Assembly (NCBI GenBank): GCA_020524245.1
Contig: JAIVLN010000002.1
Location: forward strand, 496,001-560,000
DNA: 64,000 bases
DNA from: Rossellomorea aquimaris
GTDB taxonomy: Bacteria; Bacillota; Bacilli; Bacillales; Fictibacillaceae
Reading direction: 5' to 3'
The notes under the pieces are model-generated. The model saw only the letters and a list, made by a program, of their open reading frames with translations. It had not been told where the DNA came from and did not search any database. Numbering within the stretch: position 1 is the first letter of the stretch; each line of letters begins with the position of its first letter. Of this stretch, positions 1 through 7,540 are shown piece by piece. A program made the position numbers and the translations under genes.

Positions 1-750
1 TGGGATCTTAATGCTGTTCAAGAAGTCCTTCATATAAAGTCTCATCGGCTTACTCATTTTGTTGGCGATGATTTGCGTCCAAGTGTGTGTGCGCTTTCCT
101 TGGGTACGTTCACGATAATAATCAGCAATATCTTCGTTGTAACGTGCCAATTGCTCGATGAATACTGTTTCATCTTGCTGATACTCATCGACATGATAGA
201 TGTTCTCCATTGGCAGGCGTTGTTTTTTATCCGGATTCTGATCCGGTACACCGACACACATACCGAACAATGGAATGACGCGATCCGGTGTTTTCAACAC
301 TTCCGCCACTTCTTCGAGGTTGTTACGCAACCCACCGATATAGCAGATGCCAAGTCCCATTGACTCAGCTGCAAGTGCCGCATTTTGAGCCGCAAGCGCT
401 GCATCAATCGTTCCGACCATGAATTTTTCGGTGGATTCGAGCGATTCGACGACTTCATCCTCCGTAAGACCTTCCATTTCCACTGCAATTTTATGACGGT
501 TTAGATCTGCACAAAATACGAAAAAGTGACCGTTCTTCTCCACGTATTCCTGGTTTCCGGCGAGTTCTGCCAACTTCTTTTTCTTGGCCGGATCTTTCAC
601 CCCGATGATGGAATACACTTGGAGGTAGCTGGATGTAGCTGCCGCTTGAGCGCTCTGAACGATCGTTGTGATCTGTTCTTCTGAAAGTGGTTCGTCTTTA
701 AACGCTCGGATACTGCGATGATTCAATATCGTTTCGATAGTCTCGTTCAT
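1..750 (-). CDS. nfrA: NADPH-dependent nitroreductase / FMN reductase NfrA (3' end cut by window)
   Basis: FMN-binding nitroreductase-family oxidoreductase, which in Bacillus uses NADPH to reduce flavins, nitro compounds and thiol-stress products. The reading frame runs from the ATG at 748-750 through all 250 visible codons and leaves the window just before an expected stop; NfrA proteins are close to 250 residues, so almost the whole gene is here. Seen features are the N-terminal HRSIRAF segment (FMN phosphate contact in this family), the AAATSSYLQVYS segment and GLGICYIGGLRNN in the middle. The leader contains no obvious strong promoter but abuts a 20-bp repeat array. Identity is from family resemblance. 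Confidence 0.9.
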   Translation of the reverse strand, partial: MNETIETILNHRSIRAFKDEPLSEEQITTIVQSAQAAATSSYLQVYSIIGVKDPAKKKKLAELAGNQEYVEKNGHFFVFCADLNRHKIAVEMEGLTEDEVVESLESTEKFMVGTIDAALAAQNAALAAESMGLGICYIGGLRNNLEEVAEVLKTPDRVIPLFGMCVGVPDQNPDKKQRLPMENIYHVDEYQQDETVFIEQLARYNEDIADYYRERTQGKRTHTWTQIIANKMSKPMRLYMKDFLNSIKIP

Positions 751-840
751 TTCTATCACCCTTACTTTCATCAGTTTCGTTTATTCTAAATTCATCGTAT
801 CCAACGTGAAGCTTGAGGACAACTAATGTGCCTTTGTCAT

Positions 841-960
841 GTTTTGGTTTATAATTTCCGATTTTGGGCTATAATTCTGGATTCTGGGCTATATTTTCTT
901 ATTTTGGGCTATATTTTCTGAATCTGGTCTATAATTTCAAAATCTGGTCTATATTTCTCT
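841..960. repeat. Array A1: six 20-bp units, GGGCTATAAT-type
   Basis: Six consecutive units fit an exact 20-bp register (841, 861, 881, 901, 921, 941). The shared core is TTTTGGGCTATAATTTC, with T/C variation in TTGGGCT versus CTGGTCT. The array sits between the start of nfrA and the terminator of bdbC. A period of 20 is not a multiple of 3 and there is no long frame, so it is not coding. The same family recurs at 57891-58050. I do not recognise a named repeat family. Confidence 0.85.
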
Positions 961-965
961 AGAAC

Positions 966-1001
966 GAAGAAAAGAGAGCTGTCACTGAGGACAGCTCTCT
1001 T
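966..1001 (-). terminator. Rho-independent terminator of bdbDC
   Basis: Inverted repeat of 12 bp (AAGAGAGCTGTC at 972-983, GACAGCTCTCTT at 990-1001) with a T-rich tail on the minus strand, directly downstream of the bdbC stop. Confidence 0.85.
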
Positions 1002-1011
1002 CATTTTCGCT

Positions 1012-1419
1012 TTATTTTACACTTTTTAACCTACTGATCATCAAAACAGTGATCCCAATAAAGGCCATTAATGCTAAAAATGGAATTGTGATAAACCCGA
1101 GCCAGTTGATATACTCTCCGGAACATGGAACTCCTTGTGTACATGATCCTACCTTGGAAAACAGATCGGTTTTTTGTTGAAGATAATGATAGGTCGATAC
1201 GAAAATTCCGATCACGCTGAACGGCAGCACATACCAATGAATCTTCTCCTCATCCAGAAAAAGTCCAACTCCAAGAATGATGGCGAGTGGGTACATCAGA
1301 ATCCGCTGATACCAGCATAACTGGCACGGGACGAATCCGGCTATTTCGCTAAAATAAAGACTCCCAAGCACCGCAACGAGTGATATGATCCAGGCGACGC
1401 CTGTCCGTTTACTGCTCAC
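1012..1419 (-). CDS. bdbC: Disulfide bond formation protein BdbC (DsbB family)
   Basis: Membrane thiol oxidoreductase that re-oxidises its DsbA-like partner and passes electrons to quinone. The 135-residue protein has four predicted membrane helices, the CQLC pair in an extracytoplasmic loop (FVPCQLCWYQR) and a second cysteine pair in VGSCTQGVPC, the arrangement of BdbC/DsbB. I chose the GTG start at 1417-1419: GGAGG lies just upstream inside the bdbD end, giving an 11-nt overlap and translational coupling. An upstream in-frame ATG would extend far into bdbD and lacks support. It forms an operon with bdbD. Confidence 0.92.
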   Translation of the reverse strand: MSSKRTGVAWIISLVAVLGSLYFSEIAGFVPCQLCWYQRILMYPLAIILGVGLFLDEEKIHWYVLPFSVIGIFVSTYHYLQQKTDLFSKVGSCTQGVPCSGEYINWLGFITIPFLALMAFIGITVLMISRLKSVK

Positions 1420-2128
1420 CGGCTTCCTCCAAAGCTTTTTCGATGGCAGGTTTGATGGATCCCTCATAATCCAATTCGACCATCTTACCATTTACTAATA
1501 TCGTTGGAGTGCTTTCGACTTGAGCACTCATATCGCGATCATCTTCTACTCTTTGGTTAATGGTTTCGTTGTCTAGATCTTTCTTTAGTTGATCGAGGTC
1601 AATTCCATCAACATTTTTTTCAACAAGGTCTAACAAGAATTCTTCTGTAGCCCAAGGCTCATTCATTTCGCCTTGATTTTCTAAGACAGTATCATAATAT
1701 TGAACGAATGCATCAGGATTTTGTTCATATACCGCTTCACCAACTAGAGCAGCTGTAAATGAATCCGGTGCAAGGAACGGTTTATTGATGAACGTCATGC
1801 TCGCTTTTCCGGTATCAATGAAGTCTGCTTTAATTTGCGGATAGACTTGCTGTGCGAAGGATGCACAATGCGGGCACTTGAAATCGAAGAACTCGACCAA
1901 TTTGACAGGTGCATCTTCTTCACCGACAGTTGGTTGATTTTCATAGCTGACCTCTATCTCTTGGCCTGGCTGAGCAGAATCTGCATGATCCTGACTTGGC
2001 TTATTATTGTCATTGCTGATAATGAACAGCAATACTGCAGCTAATACGAATACTGCTCCTATAATGATGATAAACCCTTTATTGTTCTGTTTTTGCGGCT
2101 TATAGACCGTTTTCTTTTTCTTTGCCAT
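1409..2128 (-). CDS. bdbD: Thiol-disulfide oxidoreductase BdbD (DsbA-like)
   Basis: Membrane-anchored DsbA-like thioredoxin-fold protein that introduces disulfides into exported proteins. It has a Lys-rich N-terminus, one membrane helix at about residues 20-37, then a thioredoxin domain with the redox motif CPHC in FFDFKCPHCASFAQQ and the cis-proline region STPTILVNG near the C-terminus. Length 239 is slightly over the usual ~220. The ATG follows AGGAGG. The gene is first in the bdbDC operon; in Bacillus this pair serves competence pili and other secreted cystine proteins. Confidence 0.93.
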   Translation of the reverse strand: MAKKKKTVYKPQKQNNKGFIIIIGAVFVLAAVLLFIISNDNNKPSQDHADSAQPGQEIEVSYENQPTVGEEDAPVKLVEFFDFKCPHCASFAQQVYPQIKADFIDTGKASMTFINKPFLAPDSFTAALVGEAVYEQNPDAFVQYYDTVLENQGEMNEPWATEEFLLDLVEKNVDGIDLDQLKKDLDNETINQRVEDDRDMSAQVESTPTILVNGKMVELDYEGSIKPAIEKALEEAGEQ

Positions 2129-2276
2129 GACAGGTCCTCCTTTATGTACTAACTCTATTTTTCCTTAATTTGAGCACCCCTGTCAATGAACGTGCTATGA
2201 AGATTTGAATATCTTCAGGAATACACTCGATTTTTCCTATTTTAATGAGATTTGCTGTAGATACAAACCTCTTAAT

Positions 2277-2292
2277 AGTGTAATATTACACT
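2277..2292. promoter_or_regulatory. Perfect 16-bp palindrome AGTGTAATATTACACT (operator candidate)
   Basis: Perfect inverted repeat 27 bp upstream of the gene at 2320. An almost identical site lies at 23572-23587 upstream of the DUF2157 gene. The AGTGTA/TACACT arms resemble operators reported for YtrA-type GntR repressors, but no such regulator gene is in the window. Confidence 0.6.
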
Positions 2293-2319
2293 AAATGAGT
2301 TAAAAAGGAGGTTACTCTG

Positions 2320-2640
2320 ATGTACGCAGCGGAAACCCTTCCAGCCTGGTTCTGGGTGATGTATTATGCTTACATCTTTGCTAGTGTGGTCGCTTCCATT
2401 CATGCCATACGGAAACAACGGTTAATTTGGTTGTCTACCCTACATATCGGCTTCATTTTCATCATACCAATTTTTGGATTTGCGAATGCGATCGGACGTA
2501 TGGAAGGTAATGAACTGGATCATCTTATTAGAGGATTGAAAAACTTCGAATTGTGGTCCATCTCAGAATTGGTTGGGTATGCCTACTCTCTCTTTTGGTG
2601 GGGACTTTACCTGTTCAAAAAGAAAAACGGGAAGTTCTGA
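2320..2640 (+). CDS. Small membrane protein, unknown function
   Basis: 106-residue protein with about three hydrophobic segments (residues 9-30, 36-58, 84-99) joined by short charged loops and ending KKKNGKF. AAGGAGG is well placed before the ATG. I do not recognise the family. It is a single gene, and a perfect palindrome just upstream suggests repressor control. Since the palindrome is shared with the DUF2157 membrane-protein operon, both may respond to the same signal; that link is inference. Confidence 0.75.
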   Translation: MYAAETLPAWFWVMYYAYIFASVVASIHAIRKQRLIWLSTLHIGFIFIIPIFGFANAIGRMEGNELDHLIRGLKNFELWSISELVGYAYSLFWWGLYLFKKKNGKF

Positions 2641-2846
2641 TCAAAAGAAGTTCTCTTCCTTATGAGTGCACCATTTTGTGATTTTCTCAATTTCATGTAC
2701 TCATAAAAGCCTCTAACGTACCCCATTTTTGGTTTTGGATTTTTGGGGACGCAAGAGCATCCATTACATCCTCCATATGTGTTTTCTACATTTAATAAAA
2801 GAAATAAGCCTGGGAAATCCCAGGCTTTCATCTATTATCCAGCCAA

Positions 2847-2954
2847 TTACTCTTCATCGTTGTCATCGTCAGATCCTTTGTTGTTCGTTGCATCGTGGAT
2901 GACTTTTGCGATGCGTGTTTTTTTAATATAGAAATTTATGAATATATTATTTCT
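2847..2954 (-). pseudogene. Possible remnant: C-terminal end of a lost gene
   Basis: On the minus strand an open stretch of 35 codons ends with KVIHDATNNKGSDDDNDEE and a stop at 2847-2849, 20 bp before an 11-bp-arm hairpin at 2806-2827. No ATG/GTG/TTG start or ribosome binding site is present and a stop lies just upstream, so it is not an intact gene. The acidic tail followed by a hairpin resembles a true gene end. The rest of 2641-2983 shows nothing else I can support. Confidence 0.3.
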
Positions 2955-2983
2955 TTATCTTAAAGTTTGGCTTTAAATGCCTA

Positions 2984-3925
2984 TTAATTTTCGTGAGGAA
3001 CCGAAGATACCAAGTTCTTCTCTTCCTCTCCTTGAGCATTCGATCGACTATAGATTTCATCGGTCAATGCCCAATTCTTCTTATTGGCAAGGTAACGTAA
3101 GCCTGTGCGGAATGTCGAGAACGTTTCAGCTTCAATCTTCACTCCAGCACGAACGATTTCTTGTACAAGTCGGGATGAAAACCCTACATAGATGATTTCA
3201 ACACCCATCAACGATACCGATTTTGTCAATTGTTCGATTTGATGAGCGAGATCATCCATTTGGAAGTGGCCATTATCCGGCAGGATAGCACCTGTAAAAT
3301 CGCAAACAATTGATTCAGCATCCTGGGTTGTAATGTTATGTAAGAGTTTATCACGTGTAATATCGAATCGTTCATTGGTTAACATGCCGACAATCGGTAC
3401 GAGAATCGTGTTTGGGACGATTGACGGTATGATGGGCACAGACAGGTCGGCAATTAACTTCTTGTCTTTTTTCATCATTTGTTCGAATTCATCGATCCGG
3501 CTTTCAAAGTTTACAATCAACGAATGCACATAATGATAAGACGCATGGTCTAACAAGAAATCAATTTTCCGAATGATTGAGATCAATTCTTTGTTCGACC
3601 AATTTTCAGTTTCCGTATGAAGTTCCACAATATCCAATACCTGATTCTTAAAAATGACGAATGCCTGGAAAGATTGATTGTATGGACGCTTCTCATTGAT
3701 TGCATTCCAGCTAGTCTTCTCTGCCCATTCTTTAATCAATTGCTTTGCTTCAACCTCATCTTCTAATTCCAGTCCTCTACTGATATACTCCGCTAACAAC
3801 TTGTGTGCTTCAAGAAAATGACGCGTGTTCCTGGTACCAAGTGATTCTGAGAGTACTGCGTCGGTCTTCTGAGCAATGGCTTCTTTTTCATCATAAATAA
3901 GTTGAGCAATTACGGCGATACTCAT
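2984..3925 (-). CDS. RsbR-family STAS-domain protein (stressosome-like), divergent
   Basis: 313-residue protein with an N-terminal helical sensory half (about 1-150) and a C-terminal STAS domain (about 160-285), the layout of RsbR co-antagonists that build the stressosome controlling sigma-B. The STAS start SVPIIPSIVPNTILVPIVG is typical of RsbR paralogues. The positions that hold the two phosphorylated threonines of RsbRA appear to be Asn184 (LTNER) and Asn218 (LPDNGH), so it may be regulated differently. The start MSIAV was chosen because GGGGGG precedes it; an upstream ATG lacks a binding site. It is monocistronic. Confidence 0.85.
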   Translation of the reverse strand: MSIAVIAQLIYDEKEAIAQKTDAVLSESLGTRNTRHFLEAHKLLAEYISRGLELEDEVEAKQLIKEWAEKTSWNAINEKRPYNQSFQAFVIFKNQVLDIVELHTETENWSNKELISIIRKIDFLLDHASYHYVHSLIVNFESRIDEFEQMMKKDKKLIADLSVPIIPSIVPNTILVPIVGMLTNERFDITRDKLLHNITTQDAESIVCDFTGAILPDNGHFQMDDLAHQIEQLTKSVSLMGVEIIYVGFSSRLVQEIVRAGVKIEAETFSTFRTGLRYLANKKNWALTDEIYSRSNAQGEEEKNLVSSVPHEN

Positions 3926-4039
3926 GACCAGTCCCCCCCTGGGAAAAATGTTTAACATATTCTCGTTACCCTAATAGATGTATGTTAAACCTCATTTCAC
4001 AAAAATAATCGAAGTTTTTTCATGAGGATATTGTACTTG

Positions 4040-4924
4040 TCAATGAGCTGTGACGGTACCTTCTGTCTGAATAGAAGTTCCCAACCATTCTTTTAAGGCA
4101 TCAAATTGGTTTGAAGCATCGTAATAGCCTTGTTCATATAATGCGGTCAATTTTTCAGGATTCCGTTCAACCCGTCCTACTTGGAGCGGTTCCAATGGAC
4201 GGATGACGAATACGTCTCCGCTCTGTTCTTTTTCCCTGATATAATCCACTGTTTCGTTATATACCTGGAATCTATTATTCATACGATCAACCAGTCCATT
4301 GTATTGCGGATAAACTTTGCGTGTGAGCCAGTTCATTCTGGAAGGTTTCTTGATGTATCCGTCATTACGCGTCAAAATGAGGATATTTCGTTTATTGCCG
4401 TCCCTTTCAGATTTTCGGATCGGTATCGGGTCTGAAATTCCACCATCCATTAAGTAACGGTCCTCCAATTCAATGACGGGTGCCATAAAAGGTAATGAAC
4501 TTGATGCTCTCAAGATGGAAAGGATCTCACTTGAATAAGAGGATTTCTCAAAATAAACCGGTTCTCCTGTTCTGCAATCCGTTGTTCCTATGACGAACTT
4601 TTCCTCTGCAGAATGGAAACGATCGAAATCAAATGGGACTAGCTTATTCGGAATCTCATCAAAGATCAAATCCATCCCGAATAATTGACGCTTTTTCCAG
4701 AAATTCTTAAGAGATATGTAGTCGGGATGGTTTGAAAAACCGACCGTCACCTTCTTGTTTCTTCCCCTTTGACGGGCGAGATAAGACGTCGCATTACATG
4801 CGCCTGCCGATACGCCAATGACATATGGCAAATAAAAATCCTGCTCCATGAAATACTCCAGCACACCGGCTGTATATACCCCACGCATACCGCCGCCTTC
4901 TAGCACAAGTCCTGTACCGTTCAT
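4040..4924 (-). CDS. Patatin-like phospholipase family protein
   Basis: Predicted cytoplasmic Ser-Asp dyad acyl hydrolase. The oxyanion GGGMRG segment lies at the N-terminus, the nucleophile elbow is GVSAG, and the catalytic Asp is in DGG (YLMDGGISDPIPI). About 294 residues, as for bacterial YjjU-type patatins. Either the ATG at 4922-4924 or the GTG two codons upstream could start it; AAGGAG fits the ATG with a slightly long spacer. Substrate is unknown. It stands alone between the RsbR gene and a small membrane protein. Confidence 0.9.
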   Translation of the reverse strand: MNGTGLVLEGGGMRGVYTAGVLEYFMEQDFYLPYVIGVSAGACNATSYLARQRGRNKKVTVGFSNHPDYISLKNFWKKRQLFGMDLIFDEIPNKLVPFDFDRFHSAEEKFVIGTTDCRTGEPVYFEKSSYSSEILSILRASSSLPFMAPVIELEDRYLMDGGISDPIPIRKSERDGNKRNILILTRNDGYIKKPSRMNWLTRKVYPQYNGLVDRMNNRFQVYNETVDYIREKEQSGDVFVIRPLEPLQVGRVERNPEKLTALYEQGYYDASNQFDALKEWLGTSIQTEGTVTAH

Positions 4925-5090
4925 GCACACAACACTCCTTGCTTAATCTCTTTTTTCCAGTTTATCAGAAATGAACTTCCAATGTCAGGAAATCCGGAGG
5001 TTTTTACAAAGGTTTAAAAGTTGGTGGAGAACATACTTTTTTTCATATAAAAAACCGAATACCTCAATGGGATCCGGTTTTGGATATTGT

Positions 5091-5282
5091 TTATGTCGGC
5101 GGGGGCTGACTTCCTTCCCTTCCTGCTTGGCTGCGATGTCTGTCTGTCACGTTCCGATGTGACGGTCTTTCCTGGTGTTCACCAGAATTCATATGAACTT
5201 CTGTTCTCTTCCTATTCTGATATTCATAATAAATGGCGATCAACAATACGATCAACAGTGGTATAAGCATCCACATCCACAT
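5091..5282 (-). CDS. Small single-pass membrane protein, unknown
   Basis: 63 residues: an N-terminal hydrophobic helix (MLIPLLIVLLIAIYY, about residues 5-19) and a hydrophilic basic tail rich in Arg, His and Ser ending QPPPT. AAAGGAGGT with a 9-nt spacer supports the ATG. A weak terminator-like AAAACCG...CGGTTTT inverted repeat follows at about 5048-5080. The family is unknown to me. Confidence 0.65.
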   Translation of the reverse strand: MWMWMLIPLLIVLLIAIYYEYQNRKRTEVHMNSGEHQERPSHRNVTDRHRSQAGREGSQPPPT

Positions 5283-5409
5283 TGCACAAGCACCTCCTTT
5301 GTCTCATACAATACCCGCATTCCGTTAAAAGCTAACATGAAACAAGCTGTGGAAAATTTCGGCCACACCATGTAAAGTAAAAGGTAGATAAAGAAAAGGT
5401 GGTCAAACA

Positions 5410-5706
5410 ATGGTAACGAAACAACTTATCGTGTTTTACATGATTGGCGGAGCTCTGATTTTGTTAGGAGCTGGCTTTTGGTTAAAGAAAAATATTTTTC
5501 TCATCAAAAACTATGAGGAAAGTTCAATAACAGATAAAGAAGGATTAGCGAAGTCTGCCGGAATTTATGTTATCGCAATCGGCGTTATGATTTTCTTAAC
5601 TTCCTTCCTTACACAAGCAATTGGAAATTTTGCCTGGATGATTTTCGCCATCCTTGTATCCTTGTCCTCATTGCTCATGATGCGCATCATCATGAAATAC
5701 ATGTAA
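5410..5706 (+). CDS. Small membrane protein (DUF3784-like)
   Basis: 98 residues with three hydrophobic segments (about 7-24, 49-67, 72-90). The loop LIKNYEESSITDKEGLAKSAG between the first two resembles the DUF3784 pattern of Gram-positive membrane proteins of unknown role. The ATG has an AAGGTGG binding site upstream and a clear terminator follows at 5712-5737. Family assignment is tentative. Confidence 0.75.
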   Translation: MVTKQLIVFYMIGGALILLGAGFWLKKNIFLIKNYEESSITDKEGLAKSAGIYVIAIGVMIFLTSFLTQAIGNFAWMIFAILVSLSSLLMMRIIMKYM

Positions 5707-5711
5707 CGAAA

Positions 5712-5737
5712 AATGAACCTTCCCGGTTCATTTTTTT
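5712..5737 (+). terminator. Rho-independent terminator
   Basis: AATGAACC hairpin arm, short loop, GGTTCATT arm and seven T residues, directly after the gene ending at 5706. Confidence 0.9.
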
Positions 5738-5798
5738 GTGATTTTATATGGAAATGTCTGGTATTATGAAATAAAGAAAAATAATGGGGGCGAAACAC

Positions 5799-5984
5799 TT
5801 GGGTGTAGGATTCATCGGATTATTCAATCTACTTTTCATCTTTTTTATGATCGGACTGTTGGGCTTTGCTTTTTATTTCGTCATCTCAATGCTCAAGTTC
5901 ATGAAAAATAAGCAAAAAACCGATCAAGAGATGAACGAAAAACTAAATGCATTAATAGAAGAAATCCGGTATCGGAAAAACTAG
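5799..5984 (+). CDS. Small membrane protein, unknown
   Basis: 61 residues from a TTG start at 5799, chosen because GGGGG lies 7 nt upstream; an ATG at 5784 would extend it by five codons but has no binding site. One long hydrophobic segment (about residues 3-31) is followed by a charged, probably helical tail (KNKQKTDQEMNEKLNALIEEI) that could form a short coiled coil. Function unknown. Confidence 0.65.
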   Translation: MGVGFIGLFNLLFIFFMIGLLGFAFYFVISMLKFMKNKQKTDQEMNEKLNALIEEIRYRKN

Positions 5985-6029
5985 CATCCTCCCCTTCCTT
6001 TTACCTAGTAATAAGGCATTAGAAAAGAA

Positions 6030-6098
6030 AAAACCCCTCCCGGATCCGGGAAAGGTTTCTTCTAAGGGTTTAGGGGTTAGGGGGATAAAAGGTTGTTA
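6030..6098 (+). other. Hairpin followed by a G-run tract
   Basis: A hairpin (CCTCCCGGATCCGGGAAAGG, arms extended by AAACC/GGTTT) is followed by GGGTTTAGGGGTTAGGGGG and a further GG. The hairpin may be a terminator of the preceding gene. The G-runs could form a two- or three-layer quadruplex on the plus strand. The rest of 5985-6271 is an AT-rich leader region. Confidence 0.4.
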
Positions 6099-6271
6099 GT
6101 ATAAGGATACCCACCTCAACATTTTTTAAACATCGAAAACCAAAAAAATTCGAGATTTTTTTACTTAGGCCTTTCGTAACATTTGTGTAATATTTGTAAT
6201 AAAAACGAAACTTTCTTCCGAATCATTCGTCTATATAAGTAAGAAGAACAAATTGGAGGAGGAAGATACAT

Positions 6272-6373
6272 ATGAACACATTCATGAACCTATTTCGACC
6301 ATTGTTAGCAGGAACAATCGCGGTGATAGCGTTTATCTTTGCTGTTCTTTCACTTTGGAACTACGTGTCCTAA
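6272..6373 (+). CDS. 33-residue membrane peptide
   Basis: A short frame starting at an ATG behind a strong GGAGGAGGAAG binding site encodes 33 residues. The N-terminus NTFMNLFRPLL is amphipathic and about 20 residues (LLAGTIAVIAFIFAVLSLW) form a single membrane helix, ending NYVS. It is followed by an excellent terminator, so the unit is a complete monocistronic gene. Size and shape recall small membrane regulators or type I toxins, but no antisense RNA or known family was recognised. Confidence 0.7.
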   Translation: MNTFMNLFRPLLAGTIAVIAFIFAVLSLWNYVS

Positions 6374-6382
6374 GAAAGAATT

Positions 6383-6420
6383 GAAGGGATTGATCATGAC
6401 GATCAATCCCTTCTTTTTTT
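6383..6420 (+). terminator. Strong terminator of the 33-residue gene
   Basis: A perfect 13-bp stem (GAAGGGATTGATC / GATCAATCCCTTC), 5-nt loop, then T8. Confidence 0.95.
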
Positions 6421-6426
6421 TATATT

Positions 6427-7419
6427 CTATGAAATTGTGAACCCGATCTTTCCGAACTGTTTCGCTTCTTCCATTCTATTAAATGCTTCCTTCGCTTCTT
6501 CCAACGTGTAAGTTCGATCGATCACGGGTTTGATGTTGTACTTACTAATGAAGGAAAGCATGTCACGGAATTCTTCATGACTGCCCATCGTAGTGCCTAG
6601 TAAATTGTATTGACCATAGAAGAATTCACGGATATTGATGTGCACTTCATCTCCGGCAGATGCCCCGAAAGTGACCACCGTTCCACCTGGCTTCACAGCA
6701 TTCATTGATTTGTCGAAGGTAGCTGCCCCCACACTTTCAATCACTAAATCTACTTTTTCACCTTGTAATGCTTCCGTCCAATCCGATGCACTATCAATTG
6801 CACGATCCGCACCCATCCTTAACGCTTCCTGACGTTTTGCTTCACTTCTAGAAGTAACGGTGACTTGAGCACCGACCGCTTTCGCGTATTGTAAAATGAA
6901 CGTGATGACACCACTTCCGACACCCGGCAGTAAAATGTGTTGTCCTTCCTGTAATTGACCTCTCGTAAACAATGCTCGATAAGCAGTCAACGCAGCTAGT
7001 GGTAAAACCCCTGCTTCTGTCCAATTAAGATGCTCTGGCTTCGGTTCGACCTGGTTGGCGGGAACGACGACCTCCTCTGCGAAAGTACCGTTTGATGGAA
7101 ATCCGAGAATGCCGAATCCTTCAGGAGGTGCAGGTGATTTTTCCGGCCAACCAAGACCCGGATTGATGACGACTTCATCTCCAACTGAGACACCTTCAAC
7201 CCCGATTCCGACTTCGGAAACGATCCCTGCTCCATCTGAACCGATGACGAATGGAGGTTGATCCTCTTCGTGACGGTGAAGAACGAACAAATCCCGGTGA
7301 TTCAATCCAGCTGCCTTCAGCTGAATCTTCACTTGTCCTTCTTTTACAATGGGAGATTCAAAGTCTTCCAGCTTCATACCTTCCATGCCTTTCGGACTTG
7401 TATGTACGATTGCTTTCAT
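6427..7419 (-). CDS. Zinc-type alcohol dehydrogenase / quinone oxidoreductase-like protein
   Basis: 330-residue medium-chain dehydrogenase/reductase with an N-terminal GroES-like domain and a C-terminal Rossmann fold (LLPGVGSGVITFILQYAKAVGAQV supplies the dinucleotide Gly motif). The zinc cysteines of true alcohol dehydrogenases are not evident, so it belongs nearer to the NAD(P)H:quinone or enoyl reductase branch. AAGGAGGAATCGTT before the ATG at 7417-7419 fixes the start. Substrate cannot be told from sequence. It is divergently transcribed from the GNAT gene at 7541. Confidence 0.88.
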   Translation of the reverse strand: MKAIVHTSPKGMEGMKLEDFESPIVKEGQVKIQLKAAGLNHRDLFVLHRHEEDQPPFVIGSDGAGIVSEVGIGVEGVSVGDEVVINPGLGWPEKSPAPPEGFGILGFPSNGTFAEEVVVPANQVEPKPEHLNWTEAGVLPLAALTAYRALFTRGQLQEGQHILLPGVGSGVITFILQYAKAVGAQVTVTSRSEAKRQEALRMGADRAIDSASDWTEALQGEKVDLVIESVGAATFDKSMNAVKPGGTVVTFGASAGDEVHINIREFFYGQYNLLGTTMGSHEEFRDMLSFISKYNIKPVIDRTYTLEEAKEAFNRMEEAKQFGKIGFTIS

Positions 7420-7540
7420 AACGATTCCTCCTTCTTTTCCACCATTATGGCATACTCTAACTTCATACACATCTTACACGCATCTGAATATTCGAAACTT
7501 TTTATTTTATGGTAAGGTTATGGAAAAAGGAGTGATGGTT

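Noticed and set aside
841-960. CRISPR array
   Set aside because: Units are 20 bp and directly contiguous with no spacers, and no cas genes lie near.
841-960. Array of working promoters because units contain TATAAT
   Set aside because: No suitable -35 element sits 17 bp before each hexamer and no gene starts downstream on the plus strand; treated as a repeat only.
2743-2931. Open frame of 62 codons on the plus strand
   Set aside because: No ribosome binding site, odd composition, and it crosses a hairpin and the remnant on the other strand.
5040-5090. Strong terminator after the 63-residue gene
   Set aside because: Stem AAAACCG/CGGTTTT is short with a long loop; noted only as weak.
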